Shown here: one piece after another, positions 46,776 to 58,600 of the stretch
How the letters are laid out: each line of letters starts with the position of its first letter
Position numbering within the stretch: the first letter of the stretch is position 1
Source of the DNA: Gnetum montanum
Lineage: Eukaryota > Streptophyta > Gnetopsida > Gnetales > Gnetaceae
DNA length: 64,000 nt
Direction of reading: 5' to 3'
NCBI GenBank assembly: GCA_015680685.1
Contig: MNCI01008572.1
Span: 1,707,260-1,771,259 of the forward strand
Notes under the pieces: generated by a model
What the model was told of the DNA's origin: nothing
Database searches by the model: none
What the model saw: the letters and a program-made list of their open reading frames with translations, nothing else
Position numbers and translations under genes: made by a program

Positions 46776-49700
46776 AATGAAAACTTATCCTCGAGTTAAA
46801 GTGAGAACAAGCTTCATTGATTACACAGTGGATAGGTATGGGATTATTGACTGACTAGAATGGATTCATGCCACAGTGTGGAACTAGAAAAAAATTGAGA
46901 CACAACATGAAGAATGTAAAAGAAAATCCTATAACTACAAAATTGGGTTGAACTCATGTAGTTCTTAGTGGTGGTGGCTCCTCCATGGGTGCCTTTCCCT
47001 TGTCTTGCACTCCAGGTCTGGGATTTGATGGCGTTGAAGTATGGCCTAGAGTTTCTCCTCTTCAANAACTCCAGGTCTAGGATTTGATGGCGTTGAAGTA
47101 TGGCCTAGAGTTTCTCCTCTTCAATTCAAGGATCCTGTGCCATGCATGCTAATGTTCCGATGTTTGATGGAGTCAGAACCTCCCATGGGCATGATAGTTG
47201 TGGAAACATTTTATTTTCTTTAACATACCAAGCTGCAAACACCTATTGTTCCTCCTCATAGGCTCTAGCTTTGTCTCTGTATTCTTGAAAATCTATGAGG
47301 CATTGAGCCATCTCTATTGTGGCACCTTTCTGCCCTTAGTAGCTTGCTTTAACCACCTCGAGTTTAGAATTTACAACCTCCAATTTTTGTAATGTTTTCT
47401 TGTGTTATGCAAATTCTGTTTCATATTTGGCATAGGTGGTGGCTACCTGTTGATCAAGCTCTATTGTTAGGTTCCCTACTATTAACATGGAAAGGTTGGC
47501 ATACCATAGGTTTTCCAACTCCATGTACTCTATAAGGTCCTAGATCTATAGGTCCCAGCTCTTAACTTCCACCTGGTGGGCAAATGCATGTATCCAATAT
47601 GGCTTGCCAGTCAGTGTGTTGAGCACTGAGAGTGTTGATGTGGGCCTTGGCCATATGGATCTTCTTTTCAATGATTTGTTTATACATCTCCACCTGGTCT
47701 CAAAAATGCTCCTTTAGCTTCTCATGTTGTTTAGCCTCATTCTTCCATGCGCTTATTTCAATGGTCGTCTTCTGACGGATGGCCTATACCTCCTCCATTA
47801 AGAGGGTTCGATTTTCCCTGGCTAAATGGTTCATGTCCTAGTTGACCTTGATTAGTTTTTCTTGCAACTATTGGAAATGTTCCTTGAGAACATTCTTTTG
47901 CTTCTCCACAAAGGTCAACCAAAGGTTTTTAGCAAAAAGTTGTTTATTCTCCTTTTGTAAGGCCTTGAGTGCCTTAGCGTGTGCATAAGTTTGCACTTAT
48001 ACCACAGAGGAATCCCAGTTAGCCTTCTCTTTTTCTTCCACCACCCTTTTATTCTATGTCAATAATTTATTGAGTTGCTCAGTTCTGAAAGTGTCCAACT
48101 GGTTTGCAAGAATGAATTGAATGGATCTTGGTATGCTGCTTGTAGGGTCACAAGCCTTTCTTGCAATCTTTTCACTTTTTCTTTAGCATGCTCATCCCTC
48201 ATCTGTATCATGACCAACTTCCCCTTGGTGGAAATTAGGTCTAATTGTATTACTGTAACATCCTGTGGGATGTCAAATAAGAACATTATTACTTGTCCTA
48301 TTTGAAGCAATCGGTCGAGTACATCCTCATGTTCTGTAGGAGTCATTGAGGTACTAGCCAAAGTTTGAGCATTCCATGCTCCTGTAAGATCTTCTAATGG
48401 CACAACAGGCACATTGAATCATTCTTTAATGTGGTCTATGACCACTTCTATGGCTCCCATTACATCCTAGTGCTACATGACCACCACCATGGCCCCTTCA
48501 CCAGTTTCCAACTGCACCTGAAAGGATGCAGCATTTCCTGAAATTTTTTTTGACCAAGCACTCTCCCCTTCTCCTGTCTGAATGGACACTTCACCTTGCA
48601 CTCAATCCATAGAAACCATAGGTTGTAGAACATCTTCAATGATGCAGAAGAGATTTGTGTCATCACGACTTCCCCAATTGATCATCTCAACGATGGCCCT
48701 AAGATGGCTCATTAACAGTCTGTAATCTTGCAGCGATGCCGATGGTTAATCCTACTAGCCTGTGCTAGGCCCTACTTCTTGTTGTTGATTGGGTCCCATG
48801 CTTGGAAGTTGGCTAGGTCTTTCATGTTGATTTTGTAGTTGGCCTTGTTGTCTATTCTTTTTCTTATTTCGGCCCCAGTGTCTCACTAGTGATTTTCCTT
48901 GTAGCTAGTGGCTTTAGCAGTTTGGCATATGAAGCATTTTGGGCTTTTTAGAGGACATCATTGGTGTATCCTATAATTTCAGCATGGTGGCATAGCTTCC
49001 TGATAAGACAAGGTAATGGCAACAAAAACTTTCCTATCTTCTGTTCTTCAAACTACCTTAAGCTCTCCATAAAATATAGAAGAGGCAGGTTAGCATTAAC
49101 CTTTCCCATCAACACTGCACATCCTCTTGCTACATATGTTGAAATTCTTTTTAAACCTCTTGTGGGAAAAATGTGATAAGTCCCTATTTTGAAATGAATC
49201 TTCTCTTCCGTTGTCGACTCCCCATAGGTCTTATTTCCTTTTCGTACGCCCTATCTAACCAAACTCATCGTGCATCATGGTCTAAGTGGGTAGACAACTA
49301 AGCAACCTTTGGCCCTGTATTCAGAAGGTTTAATAATTTTGAAATAGCTTGAATAGAGAAATCAATAGTCACACCAAAAATGTTAACTATGGTACCTTCT
49401 TCTTTGTTGTGCCAAAATTGGTACGTTTCCCCTAAGTACTAGGCACCGTTTTCAGAGAGGGTAGGCCACAATGGGGACCCTTTGAGGTGATCCCTAACAA
49501 CCTCTAGAGAAAATTCTATGAAAGGTCCAAATTTTAATTCCATGATCACTGTAGTTAATATGGACCTTTCATAGATGGCCTGAACACAATCCTGGGGCAA
49601 CGTGAGATGTCCCTATTCAGACACTACAGTAGCGCCTCCTTCTACTTGCCTTGATTATACAGTGGTAGGGCCTTCTTGATGTATACTAAATGATTGTTCT

Positions 49701-49806
49701 TCCTACTCTACATGTTTTTTGATAGTAACTTGTTCTTCACCTATCCTAGGATGCTTGATCACACCTTGAGCAGGACCTTCCTTTTTTCTGTGTTTCAGGG
49801 CCATCT
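46776..49806 (-). pseudogene. A2 accessory protein: unknown domain plus coiled coil
   Basis: From ATG at 49806 (minus), a frame beginning MALKHRKKEGPAQGVIKHPR runs to about 48910 with only stop-codon damage. A conserved-looking core includes AIYERSILTTVIMELKFGPF, HLKGSPLWPTLSENGA and GTIVNIFGVTIDFSIQAIS. The last is reminiscent of the 'putative plant transposon protein' type (V.V.G..I.FS...I), a weak likeness only. Further down, 48412-48059 is open (RLLQIGQVIMFL, HAKEKVKRLQERLVTLQAAY). After a frameshift near 48050 a long heptad-rich stretch follows (KALKALQKENKQLFAKN, LAREN.TLLMEEV, YKQIIEKKIHMAKAHINTL) to about 47560, a coiled coil. It stands where pol, or the third ORF of Athila, would be. 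I do not recognise the protein. Confidence 0.6.
47066..47066. other. Single-N gap with duplicated flanks
   Basis: About 58 bp on the left (47008-47065) are repeated with one difference on the right (47067-47124). As at 14689, this looks like an unmerged contig overlap. Confidence 0.85.
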
Positions 49807-51800
49807 GCAATCACACGGGGCCAATCGTTAGTAAGGTTGTTACCAAGGTTAGATTAGGTTATACCTTACTTCTTACCTTAATGAATTTTTTTTATCTCTA
49901 TGTGATGTTAATTATTAGGAGAAAATGTCCTCAAAATATTATAATATTTAATCTTCTTTTCTTAGGTGGTTTCCAAATCTAGTTTCCAGGTATAACTAAG
50001 GAGATGAAATTTTTTTTGGGACATTTATCATTAATTTTATAACTAATTACCCTTAATAATATCCTTTAAGAAATGAAAAATTTCAAAAAATTTATGTGCT
50101 ATTCGGTGTGTGCCCCTCCCTCATGACTAAGCTAAACACTTTGGGTTCAAGTAGGTTCAAACGAAATGAAAATCAGAGTACCAATGAGTGAGTTATGGAT
50201 ATGAAAGCAAGGGTCGTGCAATCATGAGTCGTAGAGAGAAATTTGAAAAAATTCTCTCATGTGAACAGTTGCAAATGATGTTGATAGGCATAGGGGGGTC
50301 ACATAAATATATATTTTTGGATGCAATATCGCATACATGATAGCACGGACGCGATATTATGGCCTATCGAAGTTAGGGAACTTTATAAAATGTACCAAAT
50401 TTATAATATTTTTCTAAAATTAAACGATATAAACTAAGGACATCTGGATTATTGTTAAAGGGTTACAAGGTAATTCAACTAGTTCCGAAGGCATGAAAAT
50501 TATGATGGTATGGAATTTATCAATAAGGACCTCGGATGATAAGGGAGAGAAAAAGGCTATGTGATGGTTCATAAGAACATTTGAATCGGAGGGATAGTAA
50601 TAAGGGAAAGAATATTGTTGACAATACATTGAGGGTAATAGATGATGTGCAGAAGATGTGTTATGAGTGAAAAGTACAAAAATTACGCAAGTGGGTCCTT
50701 CCCAAAGCAGGTTCCAACCTATAATGCCCTTGCATAACCACACATTAAAATGTCCATAGGCACCAGAAGGGTTAAATGTAATCCACACTAGTTCCACAAA
50801 ACACACACATGTAAGTATCACCGGAATGAAGTAAGAATTCTATGCTACATAAGACACAAGCTACAATTACATGAACAACGAGATGAGATGGACTATAGAA
50901 GGGATTGTAGAGATTGGGACATGAGGTAATTAACCTAGGGCATAATGAATCCTATGTGTAAAGCATAATTAATGTGTCATTAACTCGTTGTTCCAAGATC
51001 AGGACCAAGTCCATTCCTCTGATCAGTGACACTGCATTATTTAATCTCATGATGAGCAACTATGAGAGTATCATAACAACAAGGTGTATGATCACTTGGC
51101 ATTTTGTTCAAGGGAGGAGTGATTTTTACTTTGTGATACTTTTTTTTTTTTTTGGAATGCTGAATCCAAAGAAGCCGCCAACCCTCAAGCATGGGTGCAT
51201 GTCTTTCTAGTCGAATCCCCTAGAATAGCATTGGATTTTTGAGTGCCTTTTGATTACTCTTACTCCCATTTTATGTTATATCTACAAGGATCTTAGTACA
51301 ACCACATTGCGTGACAACTCCTACAAATGTCACCAAAGAGAATCCGCAAGTCCCATTGATGTCACACCCTAATCATTCCCTCTTGATCCATCCTTCTTCA
51401 TTCTGGGTATAATGAGCACAAAATTAATTTTAAGTTTTAAGAATGTCAAGAATATCATTATGTCATTGAACAGAACCTCTTATTTGTAGAATCAATGAGT
51501 GGGTGTAATGGGCTCACTATCCAAATAATTGATCACTCGAGACTTGATAACATAGAACACACCTCAACCAACGAGTCACATGAGTGTTTTATTCATAGAT
51601 GAGATTACTTATAAAAAGATAAAAATACAAAAGGATAGAAAGATAAAATAAGAAATTTAAAAATGAAAAACTAGAAAACAAAAAATTGTAAAATTAAAGA
51701 AAATAAAAAATATTTATTAATCCTGCTTGTTATTAGAATGGGGAATATCCCCCATAACTAAACAGTTGAGCATGGAGAGGATTAATAAATGAAAGATGAT
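49807..51800 (-). other. A2 spacer between gag and accessory ORF, with promoter-like block
   Basis: About 2 kb without RT, RNase H or IN motifs. A minus-strand frame of 133 codons (50821-50420) is open, which is unusual in this decayed element, but has no motif I know. At 50320-50365 (minus strand) a cluster of GATAT-type words like that of the LTR is followed by an ATATATATTTAT stretch. This is the same order as in the LTR promoter, about 0.5 kb upstream of the accessory ATG. An A-rich run lies at 51610-51715. Confidence 0.5.
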
Positions 51801-51821
51801 GATCCTTTCATGTTGGAACTA

Positions 51822-53470
51822 TCAAAACTTGGTCATACTTACCCCATTGGGGTTTACACACCTGATTATAGTAAGCATAGTAGGGAAATTTATAAGATAT
51901 TGTTCCTGGGTAAAGAGTTGACCCACTATGATACTTGAGACTGTAAGATGATATGCAAGGATTGGGATGTTACCCTCCATGGCTGTATTCATTGGGTCAT
52001 ATGGTTGTTGGAGTGTTAATTGGTGGCCCTCATGAGGTGACACGAGGCATTGGGTTCGAGCAGAAGGATGCACCACAGTGTTGGACTGGTGCTGAGTTGG
52101 AGAATGCAGTGGCCTTGGAACTATGTTGTCCCTTCCTATGGTCATTTCTAAAGAAGGGATGCCTTTGATGTTGAGGAGGTCTCTCATTGCTATTGGCAAT
52201 AGTAGCACAAGTAACATTTGTGGGTTATTGTTGTGGTGTAGAGACTTCAGGAATAGTTGGTGGTGATGTAGAAGAAGGGAAAGGATGAGAATGTTGAAAT
52301 ATAGGAGAACTGTAAGGTACACAAGGCGGTGGTTGTGCTGAGGACATGCGTTGATAGTATTGAGGAGAATGATAATGCGGTGAGATAGAGTATGTTGACC
52401 CAGTTGGAAAAATATGATGTTGGACTAGATAAGCATTTGGCTTCAAATGATATGAAGGGTGTCTCCAGTTTAGGGATGGATTCCCCCACAACTGGGCTTA
52501 TTGCCACTATGATCGAACACAGTATCTCTGTATGAACTCTAGGTGTAACATGCTTTCCCAATGCTCATATAAATGTAACAAGATTGGGCATTGGCCCTTG
52601 GGGTGATTGTATAGGTAAATGTTGCATTCATACGTATGATTGGCCGTTGAGCTCTTATTTTCCTCATCCCTTCTTTTTGATTGTCTAATGATATTTTTTT
52701 CCTGCTTCTTAGGTTGTCAAAACTTTATCTCCAATAATATTGATATATTTTCCATACTTTTTATGCATCCATTCCAGCATCTTATTGATCTTTTCCTTGA
52801 TTTCATCTAATGATTGTTGTACTGGAAAAGATGGTTCTTCCTCCTTGAGATGGGTTGATTTCTCCTTTCTATGATTATGGACCTCTATTAAGTTGAGATT
52901 TTGATCTTGTTGATGTTTTTCAACACTTCTCCATCTAGCCATTTCTCCTTCTTCTCTTGCTACCTACTTAATAAGCTATTGGAATTGATGGATTCATAGT
53001 TTTTATAGTTGACCTTAAGCATACATCCCTAGGGTCTCTCTTGTTTCATTACAAAGCCCATCAATGATATGGTACATTAGCCTTTCCTCGGAGAACTCAT
53101 GGCCTAGATAGTTTTTTAACAATGCATAATATCTTTCTAAGGCCATGTCCAAGGGTTCATGTTGTGCTTGTTTCAACTCTTGGATTTGTTTCCTTAAGGC
53201 TAACACTCTTGTGTAGGTTTGATATATTTCGTTAAAGAGTTCTACCATTGTTGGCTACCATTGAATTGAATTTGGTTTTAATGATCTATACCATATTTTT
53301 GCTTGGCCAACAAGTATCATAGGAAAGAGCTTGTGTTTTTTTCAACCATTAGCAATGTTTTTCCATACACAGGAATCATAGAAGGCTTGTAAATGTTGTT
53401 GCGGATCTAATTCATAGCCTCTTGAGAAATTGGAAAAGTTGTTTAAATCGAGCCTAGGTAGGCAGCTCTC
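51822..53470 (-). pseudogene. A2 gag relic
   Basis: The core at about 53400-53015 (AFYDSCVWKNIAN, KLFPMILVGQAKIWYRSL, MVELFNEIYQTYTRVLALRK, HEPLDMALERYYALLKNYLG, MYHIIDGL) is the same gag as in A1. It is followed by a charged part (52942-52709, MARWRSVEKHQQDQNLNLIE, with DEIKEKINKMLEWMHKKYGK, possibly helical) and a P/H/S/Q-rich tail (52560-51822, for example SPHYHSPQYYQRMSSAQPPP). Stops and frameshifts separate the parts. It would have formed the particle. Packaging by proteins of an autonomous relative such as A1 is plausible because the cores are alike. Confidence 0.78.
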
Positions 53471-53841
53471 TTTACGATGCCTACGGGAGATTCGAACAAC
53501 CTCTTGTATTTGCGTTAGGCTTGTAGTGTTTAGTAGGGGCTCATCATCATCGAGTAAGTTATGCTTTCATGAATTGGGAAAATGCTACCTTCATTTATGT
53601 TTATAAGAAACCCCCACCTTGGATTGCATACTCCAATCTTCATTGTCATATAATTCGTTGGTTCTCCAATGAATTGCCTCACTAGATGTGGCGTTATCGT
53701 AGTCTTGTATGAGAGGCATGGTTGTGAAATTGTGTGTGAATTTGTATGTGAATTTTTTGTAATTATTTCTTCCTAAAATATATATCATTAATTCCCATAC
53801 AACAACCTTGTATGATATAACTAATCTAGATAACTAGCATT

Positions 53842-53860
53842 GTCCATGACAATGGTGCCA
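53842..53860 (-). promoter_or_regulatory. A2 primer-binding site, tRNA-Asp type
   Basis: On the minus strand TGGCACCATTGTCATGGAC lies one base after the LTR end (CATCA). It matches the Athila tRNA-Asp site allowing a few C-to-T and G-to-A changes, and corresponds base for base to the A1 site. Confidence 0.8.
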
Positions 53861-53861
53861 A

Positions 53862-54698
53862 TGATGACTGGCAAGGTACCCCTACACTTCACCATACAAA
53901 TACGAGCACTTCATGCATGATTCAGTCGAACTCCATAGACAAACTAGTTGTGGTATCTAGATAGTTACTTGTAGATCATAGTTCACTATCTTCCCACTTG
54001 GACTAGTATTAGCTTTTTCACTTATGGTTTAGTCCAGAGTTAGGTATATGATGTGTTCCTACACTAATGCTACTCCTGGGTATGATGGGAAATAATACCA
54101 ACTAAGCTAGTAGAGAGAGGGTGAGAGAGAATCTAAAGTAGCATAAGTATGATGAGCATCCATTCCTTAATCATCCATATACATCTTGGACCTTGTGCAT
54201 GACTAGCATTGGGATTACCAAGTGCATGGCCTACGTACGCTACTGGGTTACCAAGTAGTCACACTTAAATGCTCGTGATTAAGTCGTACTTATTCTGTGT
54301 TATTAGGAGATAAGGGTGGAGAGATATTAACTAAAAAATAAATAAATAATAATAATAATTAAATAATTAAGCTAAGTGGATGCTACAATGATGATGTAAT
54401 CTTGATCTTTATTGCCGGTCATGTGTGTGTCCAAGTACATCACACTTGAATAATGACATTGTACAATTACAATCATCATGCTGCAGGCATGCACTAGGAG
54501 AAAGGGTTGAGAGGAAAAACTGAAGAAAAGTCCCTACCTTAATACTAAAACTCTCCCTCTAACCAAATCCACCTACTTCTTATTTATAGATAAGGAGACA
54601 GACCACGATATCGCGTCCAGGCTGCGATATCACGTACGTGATATCATGTACACAATATCATGGATGCGATATCTTAGCTAACAATTCATGACTCATCA
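53862..54698 (-). repeat. A2 5' LTR
   Basis: Same orientation as 45926-46761 and homologous throughout. The U5 end on the left carries the PBS next to it. The U3 start on the right (CATGACTCATCA on the plus strand) is followed not by flanking DNA but by two more degenerate copies of the LTR tip and then the inverted LTR. Confidence 0.87.
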
Positions 54699-54780
54699 TG
54701 TACGCAATATCATGGATAAGATATCATAGTGAAAAATTCATGACTCATCATGTAGCCAATAATTCATGACTTATCATATA
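54699..54780. repeat. LTR-tip triplication and palindrome centre
   Basis: The sequence ATTCATGACTCATCA-TG occurs in three successive versions ending near 54699, 54752 and 54778, each with a piece of the GATATC region before it. The last one and the start of the inverted LTR form a palindrome centred between 54778 and 54779. Its arms of about 23 bp have two C/T mismatches. Confidence 0.75.
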
Positions 54781-55602
54781 TGATGAGTCATGAATTGTTG
54801 GCTATGATATCGCATCCACAATATTGCGTATGCGATATCACAACCTAGACTCGATATCATAGTCTGTCTCCTCATCTATAAATAAGAGGTAGGAATATTT
54901 GGTTAGAGGGAGAGTTTTAGTATTAAGGTAGGGACTTTTTATTAGTTTTTCCTCTCAACCCTTTCTCCCAGTGCATGCCTACAGTGTGATGATTGTAATT
55001 GTATAGCATTCTTATTCAAGTGTGACGTACTTGGACACACACATGATCAACAATAAAGATCGAGATTACTTCATCATTACAGCATCCACTTAGCTTAATT
55101 ATTTAATTTTTATTGTTATTTATTGCTTTCTTAGTTAATATCTCTCCACCCTTATCTCCTAGTAATGTGGAATGAGTACGACTTAATCATGAGCATTTAA
55201 TTGTGACTACTTGGTAACCCAGTAGCGTATGTAGGCCATGCACTTGGTAATCCTAGTGGTAGTTGTGCACAAGGTCTAAGATGTGTATGGATGATTAAAG
55301 AATGGATGCTCATCGCACTTAGGCTAGTTTAGATTCTCTCTCACCCTCTCTCTCCTATCTTAGTTGATATTATTTCCCATCATATCCAGGAGTAGCATTA
55401 GTGTAGGAACACATCATACACCTCACTATGGACTAAACCATATGTGACAAAGCTAATACTAGTTTAGGTGGGAAGATAGCGAAATGTAATCTATGAGTAA
55501 CTATCTAGATACCACAACTAGTTCGTCTATGGAGTTTGACCGGATCGTGCATGAAGCGCTCGTATTCATATGATTGAGTATAGGGGTACCTCGCCATCAT
55601 CA
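54781..55602 (+). repeat. A2 third LTR, inverted
   Basis: Runs TGATGAGTCATG to CCATCATCA on the plus strand, 822 bp, as an inverted copy of 53862-54698. It has its own TATAAATA (54877-54884) and an AATAAA at 55052-55057. It is followed by TTGAA and satellite. The 5 bp before it (CATATA region) do not match TTGAA, so it does not look like a separate solo-LTR insertion. Confidence 0.85.
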
Positions 55603-58600
55603 TTGAAGAAAATTTTTTTTGTGTGTCTCAAAGAAACTCTTTTTGGGACTTTGAAGAAAACTTTTTCTAGTTTCTCGAAGAAACATTTTTAGTTATCTAT
55701 AAGAACCTTTTTTGTATATTTTGGAGAAACATTTTTCTGGCATTTTTTTAAAAAAATTGTTTTCTAGTATCTCAAAGAACCATTTTTTGGAAGAATATTT
55801 TTTTGGTATGTCAAAAAAACTATCTTTTGGTATCTCAAATAATATTCTTCTAATATTTTGAATAACCCTTTCTTGTTATCCTAAAGAACCTTTTCTAGTG
55901 TCTCAAATAGCCTTTTTCTTCTATCTCAAAGAATTTTTTACTAGTATCTAGAAGAACCATCTTTTAGTATTTTGAAGAACATTTTTCTAGTATCTTCAAA
56001 AGAATCTTTTTCTAATAGTCAAAAAACCATTTTCTAGTATCTCAAAAAATCATTTTCTAGTATCTTATAAAATAATTTTTTGGTATATCAAAGAATCTTT
56101 TTTTAGTATCTCAAACAACCATTTTCTAGTATCTTAAAGAATCTTTTTCTATTTTTTTATGGTATCTTAAAAAACATTTTGCTAGATTCTCAAAAAAACA
56201 TTTTTCTCATATCTTGAATAATAGTAATATGATATCTCGAAAAACCTTTTTGTAGTATCCTAAAGATACCATTTTCTGCTATCTCAAAGAATTGTTAATA
56301 GGCATATGAGAAAATCTTATTTTAGTATCTTGAAAAGACTTTTTCCACTATCTGAAAGAACCACTTTTTGGTATCTTGAACAACAATCTTTTGTTATCTT
56401 GAAGAAACTTTTTTCTAGTATCTCAAATAACCATTTTTTGATATTTCGAAGAACTATTTTATAATATCTCAAAGAACTTTGTTCAAGTAACTCAAACAAA
56501 CATTTCCTAGTATTTCATAAAACTTTTTCTATTATCTCAAAGACCCTTTTTCTAGTATCTTAAAGAATCATTTTTTACAATCTAGAGGAACCATTTTTTG
56601 ATGTCTCAAAAAATTATTTTTTGGTATTTCAAGAAACCATTTTCTGGTATCTAAAAGAACTATTTTCTAGTGTATTAAAGAACTATTTCTAGTATCTCGA
56701 AGAATTGTATTCTTATATTTCAAGATGTATTTTATTGGTATTTCAAATAATCTTTTTTTAGTATCTCCAAAAACCTTTCTCTATTATCTAAAAGGGCCAT
56801 TTTTTGGTATCTTAAAGAACTATTTTTTAGTATCTTCAACAAAACCTTTTTTTAATATCTCTAAGAATTTTTTTCTATTATCTTAAAAAACCTTTTGTTG
56901 GATTTTGGAAAAACCATTCTTTTGGTATCTTAAAAAATTGTTATCTTGTATCTTAAAGAACCTTTTCCTGGTATCTTCTAGATATCATTTTGTGATATCT
57001 TGAACAACCATTTTCTCATATCTTAGAGAATCTTACTTTAGCATCTTGAAAAAAAATTTTCTTCTATCTTGAATAAACATTTTTTTGTATCTTAAATAAT
57101 CATATTTTGGTATCTCAAAAAATAAATTCTAGTATCTTAAAGAACCTCTTTTTTTTTATATATTTCATGTAACCTTTTTCTAGTATGTTTAAGAACCATT
57201 TTCATGTATCTAAAAGAAACATTTTTCTGGTATCTCAAAGAACCTCTTTATCATATCTCTAAGAACCATCTTTTCAATATCTCAGAGAACCATTTTTTGG
57301 GATCTTAAGAAGTCATTTTCTAATATGTTAAAGAACCTTTTTCTGGTAACTCAAAGAACTTTTTTCTAGTATCATAATAAATAGTTTTTTGAAATATCAA
57401 AGAATCATTTTCTAGTATCTTGAGGAATCTTTTTATGATATCTCAAAAAACCTTTATTTAGTATCTTAAAGAACCATTTTCTAGCATCTCAAATAAGTTT
57501 TTTTTAATATCTCAAATAACCTTTTCCTTGTGTCATGAAGAATCTATTTCTGGTATCTAGAAGAATGATGTTTTGGTATCTCGAAAAGTCTTTTTTGGTA
57601 TCTTTAAAAAACCTTTTTCTAGTATTTTAAAGAATCATTTTCTGGTATCTTGAAGACTCATTTTTTAGTATGTTAAAAAAATATTTTTTAGTATCTCAAA
57701 AAATCATTTTCTGGTACTTTAAAGAACCTTGTTTTGATATTTAGAAGAACCATTTTCTGATATCTTGAAGAACTATCTTCTAGTATCTTATAGAATTATT
57801 TTTAAAAGAATCATTTTTTTGTATCTCAAGGTATCTTTTGTTGGTATCTTAAAGAACCTTTTTTTGATATCTCAAAGAACTATTTTTTTGTATCTTCAAA
57901 AGAATCACTTTTTGGTATCTTCAATAATTTTCTTCCAGTATCTCAAAAAATATTTTTCTTGTATCTTCAAAGAACTATTTTTCCTGAGGAATATTTTTGT
58001 ATCTTTTACTCTTATTTTGAAAGACCTTTTACTAGATTCTCAAAGAATCATTTTATTAGTACCTCGAAGAACATTATTTGATATCTCAAAGAACATTTTC
58101 TTATAATCTTAAAGATACTATTCTCTGGTATCTTGAAGAACTAGTTTCTAATATTGTGGAGATTCTTATTTTAATACTTTAAAGAAACATTTTCTAAAAT
58201 CTTGAACAATTATTTTCTGGTAACTTGAAAGATCATTTCTTGGTATCTTGAAGTACTTTTTTTAAATATCTAGAAAAACCTCTTTTTAGTATCTCGAAGA
58301 AGTCTTTTTTATTATTTTCTATAATAATTTTCTAGTATCTTGAAGAAACTTTTTTTGATATCTTAAAGAAACTCTTTTTACTATCTTGAAGAACTATTTT
58401 TCTAGTACATCTAAAAACCATTTTCTAGTATCTAGAGGAATCTTTTTTGGCATCCTAAAAAACCTTTTTTTTAGTTTCGTGGAAAGAACCATTTTTTATT
58501 GTTTTGAAGATCCATTTTTTGGTATCTCAAAGAACCATTTTCTAGTATCTTGAAGATCCATTTTTTGGAAATATCTTTTTAAGTATCTTGAAAAAATCAT

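Larger units (their letters stand above)
45926..55602 (-). mobile_element. A2: Athila-related compound element with a third, inverted LTR
   Basis: Three LTRs of 822-837 bp: 45926-46761 and 53862-54698 in the same (minus) orientation, and 54781-55602 in the opposite one. Between the first two lie PBS, gag, an unrecognised protein and a PPT, all on the minus strand. Outer ends are TGATGAGTGG and CCATCATCA. They are flanked by TTGAA on both sides (45921-45925 and 55603-55607), and the satellite is restored in phase if the whole 9.68 kb is removed. Neither the two-LTR unit alone nor the third LTR alone has matching flanks. No RT, RNase H or integrase is present. The unit therefore seems to have entered, or been processed, as one compound. 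Confidence 0.82.

Noticed and set aside
50420-50821. 133-codon minus-strand frame in the A2 spacer as a gene
   Set aside because: It is open and on the coding strand of A2, but has no motif, no counterpart in A1 and odd composition (many F, H, S, Y). It is mentioned in the spacer entry but not called.
54781-55602. Independent solo LTR next to A2
   Set aside because: The 5 bp on its two sides do not match, while the outer flanks of the whole compound do and join in satellite phase. It is not fully excluded, since flanks may have mutated.
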